A stretch of DNA of 55,387 bases from Oscillospiraceae bacterium (GTDB lineage Bacteria; Bacillota; Clostridia; Oscillospirales; Ruminococcaceae): assembly GCA_015067185.1 (NCBI GenBank), contig SVMZ01000019.1, positions 1 to 55,387 of the forward strand, given 5' to 3'. The position numbers and the translations under genes were made by a program. This document shows positions 8,539 to 17,017 of this stretch, one piece after another. The notes beneath the pieces are model-generated. The model worked only from the letters and a program-made list of their open reading frames with translations, made no database searches and was not told where the DNA came from. Each line of letters starts with the position of its first letter. Within the stretch, counting starts at the first letter, position 1.

Positions 8539-8580
8539 AAACCTCCAATGTCACACATCGGAGGTTTCATTTTTTTATTT
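8539..8580. terminator. Bidirectional terminator
   Basis: AAACCTCC (8539-8546) and GGAGGTTT (8560-8567) form the outer stem, with an inner ATGT/ACAT pairing. T-runs lie on both sides in the appropriate sense. It separates the convergent sialidase-like gene and the thiN operon. Confidence 0.85.
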
Positions 8581-8581
8581 G

Positions 8582-9223
8582 TCACACAGGGTAAAACTCC
8601 CTCTGCTGCCAGATGATCAACAGTCTTCCTTTCTTCACACTGACAACAGCCTTTTTTCCCATAAACTCATTGCTCGCACCCAGCGGGAAATCCGAGCCAA
8701 GTTCAACATTCTCCACCTCATATTTCAACCCGGAGATGGACACGCCTTCGGCTGTTTCTCCGTTGCAGAAAACCGAGATCATTCCGCTGTTTGCGGCATC
8801 AAACACAGCTTCCCCGTCCTTTATCACGGTGCATACACTGCTGCCGCCCACAAGATAGCCTCTTCCGCCATGCTCCGCAATATAGGAAAGCGTCTGCATA
8901 TTCGCTACGGTATGATCCAATCGGCCGCCCAGTCCGGCATAAATCAAAAAGATACGGAACCCTCTTGAAAAGCCTTCCTTTACCGCCAGCATCGTATCGG
9001 TATCATCCTTCTCAGGCGGGTGATATATAATGTTCGGATGCTCCGGTCTGTAACCCAGTGAGTCAAAATCCCCTACCACCAAATCAGCAGTCATCCCGGC
9101 CTCGGCAAGATATTTCATCCCACCGTCCGCCGCGATCACAAAATCGCTGCTTCTTCGGCGGAGCACCGCCCCATCCAGATCTCCTGCCCCTACAATCAGG
9201 CAAACCTTTTTGGAATCCATCAT
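8582..9223 (-). CDS. thiN: Thiamine diphosphokinase
   Basis: 213 residues. The enzyme transfers pyrophosphate from ATP to thiamine to make thiamine diphosphate. Family motifs are in order: AADGG (31-35), GDFDS (51-55), KDDTDT (72-77) and GLGGRLDH (97-104), the acidic residues binding Mg-ATP. Length is normal for the family. It is the last gene of a leftward MBL hydrolase-ahcY-thiN operon, 14 nt after the ahcY stop, with GGAGCGG upstream. Two consecutive ATG codons (9223 and 9220) leave the start uncertain by one residue. Confidence 0.93.
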   Translation of the reverse strand: MMDSKKVCLIVGAGDLDGAVLRRRSSDFVIAADGGMKYLAEAGMTADLVVGDFDSLGYRPEHPNIIYHPPEKDDTDTMLAVKEGFSRGFRIFLIYAGLGGRLDHTVANMQTLSYIAEHGGRGYLVGGSSVCTVIKDGEAVFDAANSGMISVFCNGETAEGVSISGLKYEVENVELGSDFPLGASNEFMGKKAVVSVKKGRLLIIWQQREFYPV

Positions 9224-9237
9224 TTTTCACCGCTCCA

Positions 9238-10479
9238 TTAACCGAACAGATATTTTTTCTGATCCTCATCCAGCTCATCGATCCCGGCTCCCATAGCGGC
9301 AAGCTTGATGAGAGCAACACTGTTATCGATATTCTCCGGAATATCATACAAAGTATTTTCCAGCTTACCGGCATTCTCTGCAATATAACGGCAGCACTGC
9401 GCCTGAATCGCAAAGCTCATATCCATAATATCTGCCGGATGTCCGTTACCTGCGGTGATATTGACCAATCTTCCCTCAGAAAGCAGGTTCAGCGTTCTGC
9501 CATCCTTCAGATGATATCCTTCAATAAAGGGACGTCTCTCTTCCACCGAATCGGAAAGCTCCATCAGATCATTTTTATCAATCTCAACATCAAAGTGACC
9601 TGCATTGGCAAGCACAGCGTTGTTCTTCATCTTTTCAAAATGCTTTTTGGTGATGACTCTCTTGCATCCTGTAGCCGTAACAAAAATATCACCCACAGCG
9701 GCAGCATCATCCATCTTCATGGCGGAATAACCGTCCATGCAGGCTTCCAGTGCTTTAAAAGGATCGATTTCAGTGACAACCACCCTGGCACCCATGCCCT
9801 TTGCACGCATAGCAATACCGCGTCCGCACCAGCCATAGCCGGCAACAACAACAGTTTTACCCGCTACAAGCAGGTTAGTGGAGTTCATGATACCATCCCA
9901 AACAGACTGGCCGGTACCGTAACGGTTATCAAACAGATGCTTGCTGTTGGCGTCATTGACTGCCATCATCGGGAACCGCAGGCTGCCCTCGCGCACCCTC
10001 TGCTTCAGGCGAAGGATGCCGGTTGTGGTCTCTTCGCAGCCGCCAATAAGATTTTCTGCATATTCGGGGCACTTTCCGTGGAGCAGGCTGACAAAATCTC
10101 CGCCGTCATCCACAATGATATGGGGTTTGCAGCTGAGCGCAGCAATCAGGTGATCCTCATAGGTCTGTGCATCCGCACCATGAACAGCAAACACATTGAC
10201 ACCGAGAGAATCCAGCGCCGCAGCAATATCATCCCTCGTGGAGAGCGGATTGCATCCCGTTGCATACACATCCGCACCGCCGGCTTTGAGCACCAAAGCA
10301 AGATAGGCCGTCTTTGCCTCCAGGTGAATGGAGATGGCAATACGCATTCCCTCAAAGGGACGTTCTTTGGAGAGCTGCTCTGCAATATCGGTCAGCACCG
10401 GCATAAACTCATGCTGGCGTACCCAATCTATTTTTTTCAGTCCTTCTTTGGCAAGGGAAGGATCTTTGATAATACTCAT
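9238..10479 (-). CDS. ahcY: Adenosylhomocysteinase
   Basis: 413 residues. It hydrolyses S-adenosylhomocysteine to adenosine and homocysteine using bound NAD. Visible features are the substrate-site segments GCEETTTG (147-154) and NDANSKHLFDNRYGTGQS (175-192) and the NAD-binding GYGWCGRG (214-221). The length matches the shorter enzymes that lack the roughly 40-residue insertion of the long eukaryote-type forms. The start has AGGAGC 6 nt upstream. It lies in one operon with an MBL hydrolase (21 nt before) and thiN (14 nt after). It gives this organism a one-step SAH detoxification route. Confidence 0.96.
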   Translation of the reverse strand: MSIIKDPSLAKEGLKKIDWVRQHEFMPVLTDIAEQLSKERPFEGMRIAISIHLEAKTAYLALVLKAGGADVYATGCNPLSTRDDIAAALDSLGVNVFAVHGADAQTYEDHLIAALSCKPHIIVDDGGDFVSLLHGKCPEYAENLIGGCEETTTGILRLKQRVREGSLRFPMMAVNDANSKHLFDNRYGTGQSVWDGIMNSTNLLVAGKTVVVAGYGWCGRGIAMRAKGMGARVVVTEIDPFKALEACMDGYSAMKMDDAAAVGDIFVTATGCKRVITKKHFEKMKNNAVLANAGHFDVEIDKNDLMELSDSVEERRPFIEGYHLKDGRTLNLLSEGRLVNITAGNGHPADIMDMSFAIQAQCCRYIAENAGKLENTLYDIPENIDNSVALIKLAAMGAGIDELDEDQKKYLFG

Positions 10480-10500
10480 TCTTCTGCTCCTATTCTTTAT

Positions 10501-11343
10501 TTATCGTTTTGTTGCATGGAATTCCGTCTCCATACCGTCATAAGTGGCCATAAAACCGTGTTCCTCAGCTATTTTCACAAAGTCATCATAAACCGTGTTC
10601 AACCCGTTATGTGAAAAATGGTTCAGCACAAATTTCGTGTTTTCGTCGCAGACACCAATCTCCAAAAGCCTCTCCCGGCATTTGATATTTCTGCCAAGAC
10701 ACATATGCCCGATATAGCTTAAATCCTCATATGCACCGCCGGTACAATCCATAGATACAAGATCCAGCTTCGGCTTTTTTTCAGCCAGATAGGCCCAGGT
10801 TTCTTCCGGGAACAAATCGGTATCATTGGCATACAGCAGTTGGGATTTTCCATCGTCAATGATATATATGTAAGGATCCACGGCACCGTGACGTGCTTTC
10901 AGCGGCGTTACGGTAAAATCTTCAATTTGAAAAGGCTCAAACGCAGGAATACAGCGATAATCGGTCAGTCCTCCCGTTTTCTCTTTTATACGTTCCATTT
11001 CCTCCGCAATATCGGAACTTCCATAGATATGCAATCCTGTATAATCCTCCGGCAATTCCGCAAAGCCCGGTTTGACATACACCATATCGGTGGGATAATA
11101 GTGATCGCCGTGAATATGTGTGATAATACAGTGATGGATATCCGTCAGATCTATTCCATTCTGCAGAATATGCATATAGGTATCGCACGGAAAATCGATC
11201 AGCAGTTTATCATTCACAATGGCCTGCGAGCGGGTTCGAATATTCTTTCCACCCAGTTTACGTGCCTTTTTACAGGCATCGCATACACAAAACAGTGCCG
11301 GCATTCCTTCTGCAGCGGCAGTACCAAGATATTTAATCTTCAT
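10501..11343 (-). CDS. MBL-fold metallohydrolase
   Basis: 280 residues with the metallo-beta-lactamase signature THIHGDH (75-81; H76, H78, D80, H81). Further candidate metal ligands are the His of ARHG (near 150) and of LNHFSHNG near the C-terminus. An N-terminal CVCDACKKAR resembles the structural zinc cysteine cluster of PhnP, a phosphodiesterase acting on cyclic ribose phosphates, but no phn genes are nearby. It is the first gene of the operon with ahcY and thiN and has GGAGGATAACAG before its ATG. A role on an adenosyl or ribosyl compound is a guess from context. Confidence 0.8.
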   Translation of the reverse strand: MKIKYLGTAAAEGMPALFCVCDACKKARKLGGKNIRTRSQAIVNDKLLIDFPCDTYMHILQNGIDLTDIHHCIITHIHGDHYYPTDMVYVKPGFAELPEDYTGLHIYGSSDIAEEMERIKEKTGGLTDYRCIPAFEPFQIEDFTVTPLKARHGAVDPYIYIIDDGKSQLLYANDTDLFPEETWAYLAEKKPKLDLVSMDCTGGAYEDLSYIGHMCLGRNIKCRERLLEIGVCDENTKFVLNHFSHNGLNTVYDDFVKIAEEHGFMATYDGMETEFHATKR

Positions 11344-11482
11344 CTGTTATCCTCCGAGATTTTTTCAACACACAACCTTGTGTTCCCTTTTGCGGACCTA
11401 TATTTCATATATTATAACTATAACTCATTTTACCGCAAATCTCAATAGTAATTCAAAATCTCAAAATAATTTTCTTAAAAAA

Positions 11483-11514
11483 TGTGACCGAGAGCGCTCT
11501 GCCCGTCGGTCACA
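11483..11514 (-). terminator. Terminator after the NimA-like gene
   Basis: TGTGACCGA (11483-11491) pairs with TCGGTCACA (11506-11514) over a 14-nt loop. Reading leftward, TTTTTTAAG follows directly. It lies 15 nt past the stop at 11530. Confidence 0.85.
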
Positions 11515-11529
11515 CTGCATCTTATCTCG

Positions 11530-12021
11530 CTATCCTTTTCTCTGCCGCATGAACTCTACTGCTTCTTTTCCTGTTATCAAATCCGGTTCCAGCACAATCA
11601 TGCAAAACCTGTCCCATTCTTTTTTTATTGCCTCAAGACCTCCTGCCATGTTGCCTGGACAATATTTCATCGTCAAAGCTTCAATAGCAGTCCGTTTTTC
11701 CTGTGCATCCTCAATTATATGCGCTTTACCAAAAACAATAACACTTCTGTAAAAGGTGGTCAGCTCGGCTTCCGAAATCTCATCTTTCTCCACAACACAG
11801 AAGGATACTTTTTCATAGTGGCGCACCGCATCCACCTTATGTCCTTCCTTTGCACTGTGAAAATAAATTTTTCCATCAAAGTAAACATAGCTCAGCGGCA
11901 CCGCATAGGGATAACCATCGTCCCCATGCACCGCAAGCACACCAAAACTGCCCTTTTTAAGTATCTCTTGACTCACTTCCTGCGGAAGCTGCTGATTTTT
12001 GCGTCTCATTTCACGTATCAT
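11530..12021 (-). CDS. NimA-like pyridoxamine 5'-phosphate oxidase-family protein
   Basis: 163 residues of the split-barrel flavin-binding superfamily. KGSFGVLAVHGDDGYPYAVPLSYVY followed by YFHSAKEGHK matches the NimA/nitroimidazole-resistance-like branch. Members bind FMN or heme, and many are simply annotated as PPOX-family proteins; resistance should not be assumed. The ATG at 12021 is preferred over a GTG one codon earlier; AGGGGG lies about 7 nt upstream. It is monocistronic, with its own terminator. Confidence 0.82.
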   Translation of the reverse strand: MIREMRRKNQQLPQEVSQEILKKGSFGVLAVHGDDGYPYAVPLSYVYFDGKIYFHSAKEGHKVDAVRHYEKVSFCVVEKDEISEAELTTFYRSVIVFGKAHIIEDAQEKRTAIEALTMKYCPGNMAGGLEAIKKEWDRFCMIVLEPDLITGKEAVEFMRQRKG

Positions 12022-12114
12022 CACATCTGCCCCCTTAACTGTGTTCTATCTGAAATGATAGCACAAATCCTCCTGTTTGGCAACAGAAAGAGCCCATCGT
12101 TCTCAAATAAAATA

Positions 12115-12172
12115 TTCATTGCTTTTGCAAGTTTCGATTTTCACTTTCGCTCTGTTAATCTTATTTCTGTTA
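12115..12172. repeat. Intergenic direct repeat, copy A
   Basis: This 58-bp stretch aligns without gaps to 14394-14451 with 49 of 58 identities (84%). Its core, 12129-12156, is nearly exact between copies. Both copies lie next to a leftward terminator and share further scattered identity toward it (CGCTGCC and TTCTTTTCA), so the element may extend to about 100 bp. It has no ORF and no obvious strong hairpin. Confidence 0.75.
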
Positions 12173-12224
12173 CCCGGATATTCTGGTGAATTATCGCTGC
12201 CCTTTCTTTTCACAGAACCGAAAA

Positions 12225-12250
12225 AGCAGAGGGCTGCTATTCCCTCTGCT
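12225..12250 (-). terminator. Terminator after the solute-binding protein gene
   Basis: AGCAGAGGG (12225-12233) and CCCTCTGCT (12242-12250) form a 9-bp stem over an 8-nt loop. Reading leftward, TTTTTCGG follows. Confidence 0.88.
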
Positions 12251-12307
12251 CTCCGTTTTTTGGAAGTATCACAAACTAATTTTTGCAAATAATCCTGATT
12301 CTTAAAA

Positions 12308-14071
12308 TTATTTCTCGAATACCATAGCGCCCATCTCGTCCATGACAGATACATAAGCATCGAAGCGTTCCTGATAGATAGCAGTAACATCGGCAAGACC
12401 CATATCGTTGCATTCCTCAACAAAAGCGTCCCACTCGGAGAGATCGCGGCCGCACATCATGAACAACTGGATCTGCTCGTCCATATAGGTGAACAGGTCG
12501 GTATACTCGTTGATTGCAGCGGTCTGCTCATCGGTCGGCATGGAAAAACCAACTTGAGTAATACCATTCTCGATGAAGAAGTTGAGGTTTTCAAGATTCC
12601 AGTCGATATCGCATGCAAGACCTGTACCTGCGAAAGCGGTAGAGAACTCGTGAGCAATGTCACCGGCAGTACCGATCATCCAACGCCCGAATGTGCAGGT
12701 GTTGAAGCCCATGGCATTCCACAGCTGGGGATTCTCGGCCATAGCCTGCTGTCCCTTCTCGGTGTATTCCATCTGACCTTCGGAGAGAGTACCCTGGAGT
12801 CTGGGATCGAGCTTGGACTCGTCAACTGCCACATAGTAATCGCCGCCCGGATAGATCTCGCCGTTGTAGTCGAGTCTTGAGCCTTCGAGGGTGTAGAAGT
12901 AGTCAGCCATCATGATGACCTTTTCGGGAGCAGCGCAATCCTTGGTGATCATGGTTCCGCTGTAACCGCCGAGGTTCTTCAGAACGTTAACGGATTCGCC
13001 ATCAGCATTTTCAAGGTTACGGAAGGTGACAGTCTCACCGGTAATGCCCTTAGAGGAAAGGGTGCCAACCTGAATAACACCATCCCACCATGCGCCAACA
13101 CCAGCGCCAGCCTTGTTGTTGTAGATAACTTCATTCCACTGATCAGCAGTATAATTGGAGAATGCGGGGAAGATCAGACCCTCATCATAGAGATCAGCAA
13201 CATAAGCTACATAATCTCTCATGTTATCGGTGGCCATAGAGTTATAGAGCTTCATATCATCATCATACCACCAGGAGCTGGAAGCACTAGAAGCATTCAT
13301 AACCCCAAAAGAGGTACCGAGGGAAAAGTTCATGTTGCCGTAGTTAGCAAGGAAGATAATATCGCGATTGCCGGTACCATTGACATCCTGATCGTTGCAG
13401 GCTACCAGGTAAGCCTTGAACTCTTCCGGAGTGGTGGGAATTTCCATACCAAGCTGTTTGATCCAGTCATAACGGACATTGAGAACAGTAACCTGATGCT
13501 GAATGTTGAGAACAGCGTCAGGAACACGAAGGATCTCGCCGTCAGCAGTACCATTAGCAATGGTCAGATAGGGAATTTCTTCCATCATACCATGCTTGAT
13601 GTTGGGGCCATACTCTTCGATGAGATCGTTGAGGCCGATAATGAGGCCGTTGTTGTAGATTTCAAGGAGACGGGAATCGCCGAAACGATAGTTGATGGCA
13701 TCGGGAAGATCAGTACCGGCAGCAAGGCGGGTATTGACGGTCTCTTCAAATTTTTCGCCAATAACGCTTTCGAGAGTCCAGTCAACATTGAACTTTTCAA
13801 GGAAGATTTCCTTCATCTTCTGCATTACGGGGCGATCCATATTGCGGGGATACTCCGGAACATTGTTATCCGGAACAAGGAGAGTAATAGGTACAGGAGC
13901 CTCTTCTCCATCATCGGTGGGCTCTTCGTCATCAGCTACATCATCATTGTCATCAGCAGTAGCGGAAGACTTGTCTTCTGCCTGAGAATCGTCGGTGGTT
14001 GTGTCGGCACAGCCGGCAAACACGGTGACGATCATCATCAAAGCAAGAAGCAGTGCAAGGATCTTTTTCAT
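12308..14071 (-). CDS. Extracellular solute-binding lipoprotein (ABC importer type)
   Basis: About 587 residues. The N-terminus MKKILALLLALMM...TVFAGC is a lipoprotein signal with the lipidated cysteine at C21, followed by an Asp/Glu-rich linker (about 22-60). The remainder is a family-1-like substrate-binding protein of the large LplA/YtcQ type used for oligosaccharide or sugar uptake. The start at 14071 has GGAGG 9 nt upstream. No permease or ATPase gene is adjacent, so it is an orphan in this window. An imperfect 58-bp repeat lies on each side of the gene. The substrate cannot be told. Confidence 0.87.
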   Translation of the reverse strand: MKKILALLLALMMIVTVFAGCADTTTDDSQAEDKSSATADDNDDVADDEEPTDDGEEAPVPITLLVPDNNVPEYPRNMDRPVMQKMKEIFLEKFNVDWTLESVIGEKFEETVNTRLAAGTDLPDAINYRFGDSRLLEIYNNGLIIGLNDLIEEYGPNIKHGMMEEIPYLTIANGTADGEILRVPDAVLNIQHQVTVLNVRYDWIKQLGMEIPTTPEEFKAYLVACNDQDVNGTGNRDIIFLANYGNMNFSLGTSFGVMNASSASSSWWYDDDMKLYNSMATDNMRDYVAYVADLYDEGLIFPAFSNYTADQWNEVIYNNKAGAGVGAWWDGVIQVGTLSSKGITGETVTFRNLENADGESVNVLKNLGGYSGTMITKDCAAPEKVIMMADYFYTLEGSRLDYNGEIYPGGDYYVAVDESKLDPRLQGTLSEGQMEYTEKGQQAMAENPQLWNAMGFNTCTFGRWMIGTAGDIAHEFSTAFAGTGLACDIDWNLENLNFFIENGITQVGFSMPTDEQTAAINEYTDLFTYMDEQIQLFMMCGRDLSEWDAFVEECNDMGLADVTAIYQERFDAYVSVMDEMGAMVFEK

Positions 14072-14393
14072 GGGTTTTACCTCCAATTTTATTTTTACTT
14101 GAAAAGCACCGACTTACAGTTATTTTCATATTGCAAATCCATACCACTCAAGCCTAAAACATAATAATCCTGCTCGCTATTATTACGGTACATTTACCAA
14201 AAATCTCCTGTCATCATTTTGGTCATTTTTTCTTCTTTTTTCCTCTTTTTATTTTTCTTGTAAATTTACTATAATCAAACGATAACCGAACTTCTATTTC
14301 TTGTCAACATCATTTTTCTGTATACTATCTTTTTTAAAATCACCCATAAAAAACAGCATTCGACAGAAAAATCTCATCGGGTGCCAATACAGT

Positions 14394-14451
14394 TTCATTA
14401 CTTCCACAAGTTTCAATTTTCACTTTCGCTCTGTTGCTTTTATTCCTGTTA
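14394..14451. repeat. Intergenic direct repeat, copy B
   Basis: Partner of copy A at 12115-12172, in the same orientation about 2.28 kb away, 49 of 58 positions identical without gaps. The two copies bracket the lipoprotein gene and its terminator. Confidence 0.75.
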
Positions 14452-14486
14452 TATAATCCCGCTGCCGCTGTCCATTCTTTTCATAA

Positions 14487-14527
14487 AAAGCAAAGCACGG
14501 AATACCCTATACTCCGTGCTTTGCTTT
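14487..14527 (-). terminator. Terminator after the SulP gene
   Basis: A perfect 15-bp stem pairs AAAGCAAAGCACGGA (14487-14501) with TCCGTGCTTTGCTTT (14513-14527). The leftward transcript ends the stem in a T5 run. It lies 21 nt past the stop codon. Confidence 0.85.
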
Positions 14528-14548
14528 GTTATTTGTCATATTTTATCA

Positions 14549-16195
14549 TTATTCTACGTCTGCACCGTCTTTTGCTTCTATAACGGCTTCCAACGCTCTG
14601 TCTACACTCCAGTAAAAGTTATCCGTGCCCACCATTTCAATAATACCGGCACGCTCAAAATATTTCCGAACATTTTCTTTCAGCCCGCAAAACTTAATAT
14701 TAATACCGAGTTGATGCAGATTCTCACACAACTCCATTACAGCCTTTACACCCGATACGTCTATTGTGGTAACACCCTTCATAGATATAATCAATGTTTC
14801 ACATGCCGGCATACTCTCAAACTGCTCATTGAACTTGTCCACAGCACCAAAGAAGACGGGACCTGTGACATAGGCAATGGCTGTCTCTTCAAAATCGCCT
14901 GTGCAGTCTCCTCTATATTTATCTCTGTCAAAGCCGGAGAAATTGACAGTTATCTTGCTGGATGCAACAACAAAGAGAATTGCAGAATACACAACACCGA
15001 TAATAATAGCGACCATCAGATCAAACACGACCGTTGCCACCAGTGTAACCAGGAACTGGCTGATCGCTGCCTTAAACTTGTGTTTAAACACATATTTGAT
15101 CTCATCCCACTCATTCATGCGCCATGCAGTCATCATAAGAACACCGGCCAGTGCACAAAGCGGAAGTTTTGCCATAACAGGACCCAACAGGAACATTGCC
15201 GCCAACAAGAACAGAGAGTGGAAAACACCTGTCAGTCTGGTCTGCTGACCGGATTTGATCGCTACGCTGGAACGGGCAATTGCAGCCGTTGCGGGAACAC
15301 CGCCAAAAAACGGAATGACAATATTGCCGATTCCCTGCGCCACAAGCTCTCTGTCTGCATCAAAGCTCTCATTCTTCATACGGGAGGCCGAGGCACCACA
15401 CATAAGGCTCTCAATCATACCAAGCGCGGCAATGGTAATAATCGGAGAGAGCACGCCTTTGATCATAGAGAAATCAATATCCTTAAAGGAAAGTCTCTCA
15501 GAGAGGAAAAGGGTCTGGGGAATTTCACCTACCAGCACAAGTCCATCCATCTTGAACACAACCGAAACAATGGTGGCAACAATGATGGATACCAGCGAAG
15601 AAGGCACTTTGGCATTCCACTTTTTCGGCCACACAATCATAATGGCAATTACCAGCAAACCAATCAGCACCGACTGCCAATCCGGACGAAAACCAAGTTT
15701 TGTATAGGAAAACAGTTTCTCAACAGCCGTTACACCTTCGCTGGTAGTGCCAAAAAAGTTATCGATCTGTCCAAGGGCAATAACCACAGCAATACCGGAA
15801 GTAAAGCCCATAACGACGGGAGACGGGATAAAACTGATTAGCCTTCCCAGTTTAAAGATACCGGCAATCAATAAAATAATGCCTGAAATCAGAGATGCTA
15901 CAAACATACCCTGTATGCCGTACTCTACTACTATAGCAATCAGTACCGCAGACATGGCGCCTGTGGGACCGGAAATCTGGAAAGATGCACCGGAAAGAAG
16001 CCCAATTATAATACCGGCCAGAATTGCTGTAACCATACCTGCTGCCGCAGATGCACCGCTGCTGACACCAAATGCCAACGCCAGCGGAAGAGCTACCGCA
16101 CAGACAGTCAATCCTGCCATTGCATCTTTCAAAAGCTTTGCTCCGTTGTAACCCGAAAATTCTGTTTTCAGGTCACTTGCAAATTTTTTTACCAT
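14549..16195 (-). CDS. SulP-family inorganic anion transporter with STAS domain
   Basis: 548 residues. A multi-helix SulP (SLC26-like) transport domain covers about residues 15-400, with the family-typical SFQISGPTGAMSAVLIAIV near the N-terminus and a Gly/Ala-rich VALPLALAFGVSSGASAAAGM. The C-terminus (about 435-545) is a STAS domain containing TIDVSGVKAV, the conserved Asp-x-Ser-Gly motif of anti-sigma-antagonist folds. Such proteins move sulfate, bicarbonate or dicarboxylates across the membrane. The start at 16195 has a GAGGGGAG about 10 nt upstream. It is monocistronic. Confidence 0.92.
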   Translation of the reverse strand: MVKKFASDLKTEFSGYNGAKLLKDAMAGLTVCAVALPLALAFGVSSGASAAAGMVTAILAGIIIGLLSGASFQISGPTGAMSAVLIAIVVEYGIQGMFVASLISGIILLIAGIFKLGRLISFIPSPVVMGFTSGIAVVIALGQIDNFFGTTSEGVTAVEKLFSYTKLGFRPDWQSVLIGLLVIAIMIVWPKKWNAKVPSSLVSIIVATIVSVVFKMDGLVLVGEIPQTLFLSERLSFKDIDFSMIKGVLSPIITIAALGMIESLMCGASASRMKNESFDADRELVAQGIGNIVIPFFGGVPATAAIARSSVAIKSGQQTRLTGVFHSLFLLAAMFLLGPVMAKLPLCALAGVLMMTAWRMNEWDEIKYVFKHKFKAAISQFLVTLVATVVFDLMVAIIIGVVYSAILFVVASSKITVNFSGFDRDKYRGDCTGDFEETAIAYVTGPVFFGAVDKFNEQFESMPACETLIISMKGVTTIDVSGVKAVMELCENLHQLGINIKFCGLKENVRKYFERAGIIEMVGTDNFYWSVDRALEAVIEAKDGADVE

Positions 16196-16469
16196 AGTTA
16201 ATACTTACTCCCCTCATCATAAACATCGCCTGCTGTTTTGCTGAAATTTCTCCAACCCAGCGCAACGCCTGCTTTTGTGTTAAACACACCTCTTTACCGG
16301 TTGCCTTTTGGAAACCATCAAGCAGGTGTCGATATCCAAAACGTAATTATATACCATAAAAATACAATTTTCAAGCGAGATTGTCATCCCCTCCAAAATT
16401 CCTCATTTTATTTCTCTGTTCTGCCCATAGCTTGTTATTTTCTTATCACTTTTTTTATGAAACCAACTA

Positions 16470-16478
16470 TGCTATAAT
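16470..16478 (+). promoter_or_regulatory. Extended -10 promoter candidate
   Basis: TGC followed by TATAAT (16473-16478) is a perfect extended -10 element; only a T-run occupies the -35 position. It would start a rightward transcript near 16485, reading into the pseudogene/RNA-like segment. Confidence 0.5.
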
Positions 16479-16504
16479 ATATATACATCATTTATTAAAG
16501 GAAT

Positions 16505-16812
16505 AATCTTAACGATAACTGCGGAAGACTGTGACAAAGCCTGTGTTTGCGCAAGCATCATCCAAAAGACACCTAATCCTGCTTCCACCCCCTCTATCGC
16601 AAAGTCAGGTGTTAAAACCTTCCGCACAGAGTACCGGATACTGTTCCACGAATATCTTATCGGCAAACAGGTTGTCTGCTTTGTCCGTCCGGAACCATTT
16701 GCATTGGCAGTGTAAAAAGTGAAGGGCTTATTCCTGAAACTGAATCCAAGCAGGGCGTGGTGTTGCTTTTCCCCTTTAAGAAGGCAGAAAACAGCAACAA
16801 GGTATTTTGAAT
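16505..16812 (+). pseudogene. Frameshifted gene remnant or structured RNA/repeat, identity unknown
   Basis: One plus frame stays open from about 16459 to the stop at 16714 and reads like protein: VKTFRTEYRILFHEYLIGKQ, then VVCFVRPEPFALAV. It has no ATG. Exactly at its end, a -1 shift continues as GSVKSEGLIPETESKQGVV and LLFPFKKAENSNKVF, ending at TGA near 16809. Codon choice resembles neighbouring genes, so a gene that lost its start and took one frameshift is plausible. The opposite strand is also open for 120 codons, and TGCGGAAG (16520-16527) can pair with CTTCCGCA (16619-16626), so a structured RNA or dispersed repeat is an alternative. I do not recognise a family. Confidence 0.4.
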
Positions 16813-16971
16813 TTTTCGCTATTCCCCCCTTCATTTTTCCTTGCCGTTTATTGTTTATCTTTTATTTTCTTACACAAATTCACTTATTTTTTATCACAAA
16901 TGAAATTTTATTTAGCTCAGCCTTCACACAAAATTACATGTCCAGTGTTATATATAAAAAACTATAATAAT

Positions 16972-16995
16972 TATTCAAATATAGATATTTGAATA
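16972..16995. promoter_or_regulatory. 24-bp palindrome over the aspA -35
   Basis: TATTCAAATAT (16972-16982) and ATATTTGAATA (16985-16995) form perfect 11-bp arms around AG. The -35 TTGAAT (16989-16994) lies inside the right arm, so a bound protein would block RNA polymerase. Likely an operator. Confidence 0.65.
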
Positions 16996-17017
16996 TACGA
17001 GTATACAATGGTATACT
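16989..17017 (+). promoter_or_regulatory. Promoter of aspA
   Basis: TTGAAT (16989-16994), 17 nt, TATACT (17012-17017), 43 nt before the ATG. Each hexamer is embedded in a separate palindrome. Confidence 0.65.
17000..17017. promoter_or_regulatory. 18-bp palindrome over the aspA -10
   Basis: AGTATAC (17000-17006) and GTATACT (17011-17017) are perfect 7-bp arms around AATG. The right arm contains the -10. GTATAC half-sites are compatible with a GntR-like operator, but no such regulator gene is in the window. Confidence 0.6.

Larger units (their letters stand above)
14072..14548. other. 477-bp intergenic region
   Basis: This AT-rich region holds the upstream sequence of the lipoprotein gene, repeat copy B (14394-14451) and the terminator of the SulP gene (14487-14527). 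No ORF with a credible ribosome site and no RNA family was recognised. A TTGTCA/TATACT pair at 14301-14326 has only a 14-nt spacer and was not accepted as a promoter. Confidence 0.6.

Noticed and set aside
9058..10614. 518-codon plus-strand ORF opposite ahcY and thiN
   Set aside because: It is antisense to two clear enzymes with complete motifs, spans their boundary and encodes Cys/His-rich, non-family sequence. It is a shadow of the codon bias.
14301..14326. TTGTCA/TATACT promoter in the gap right of the lipoprotein gene
   Set aside because: The spacer is only 14 nt, and no rightward gene follows.
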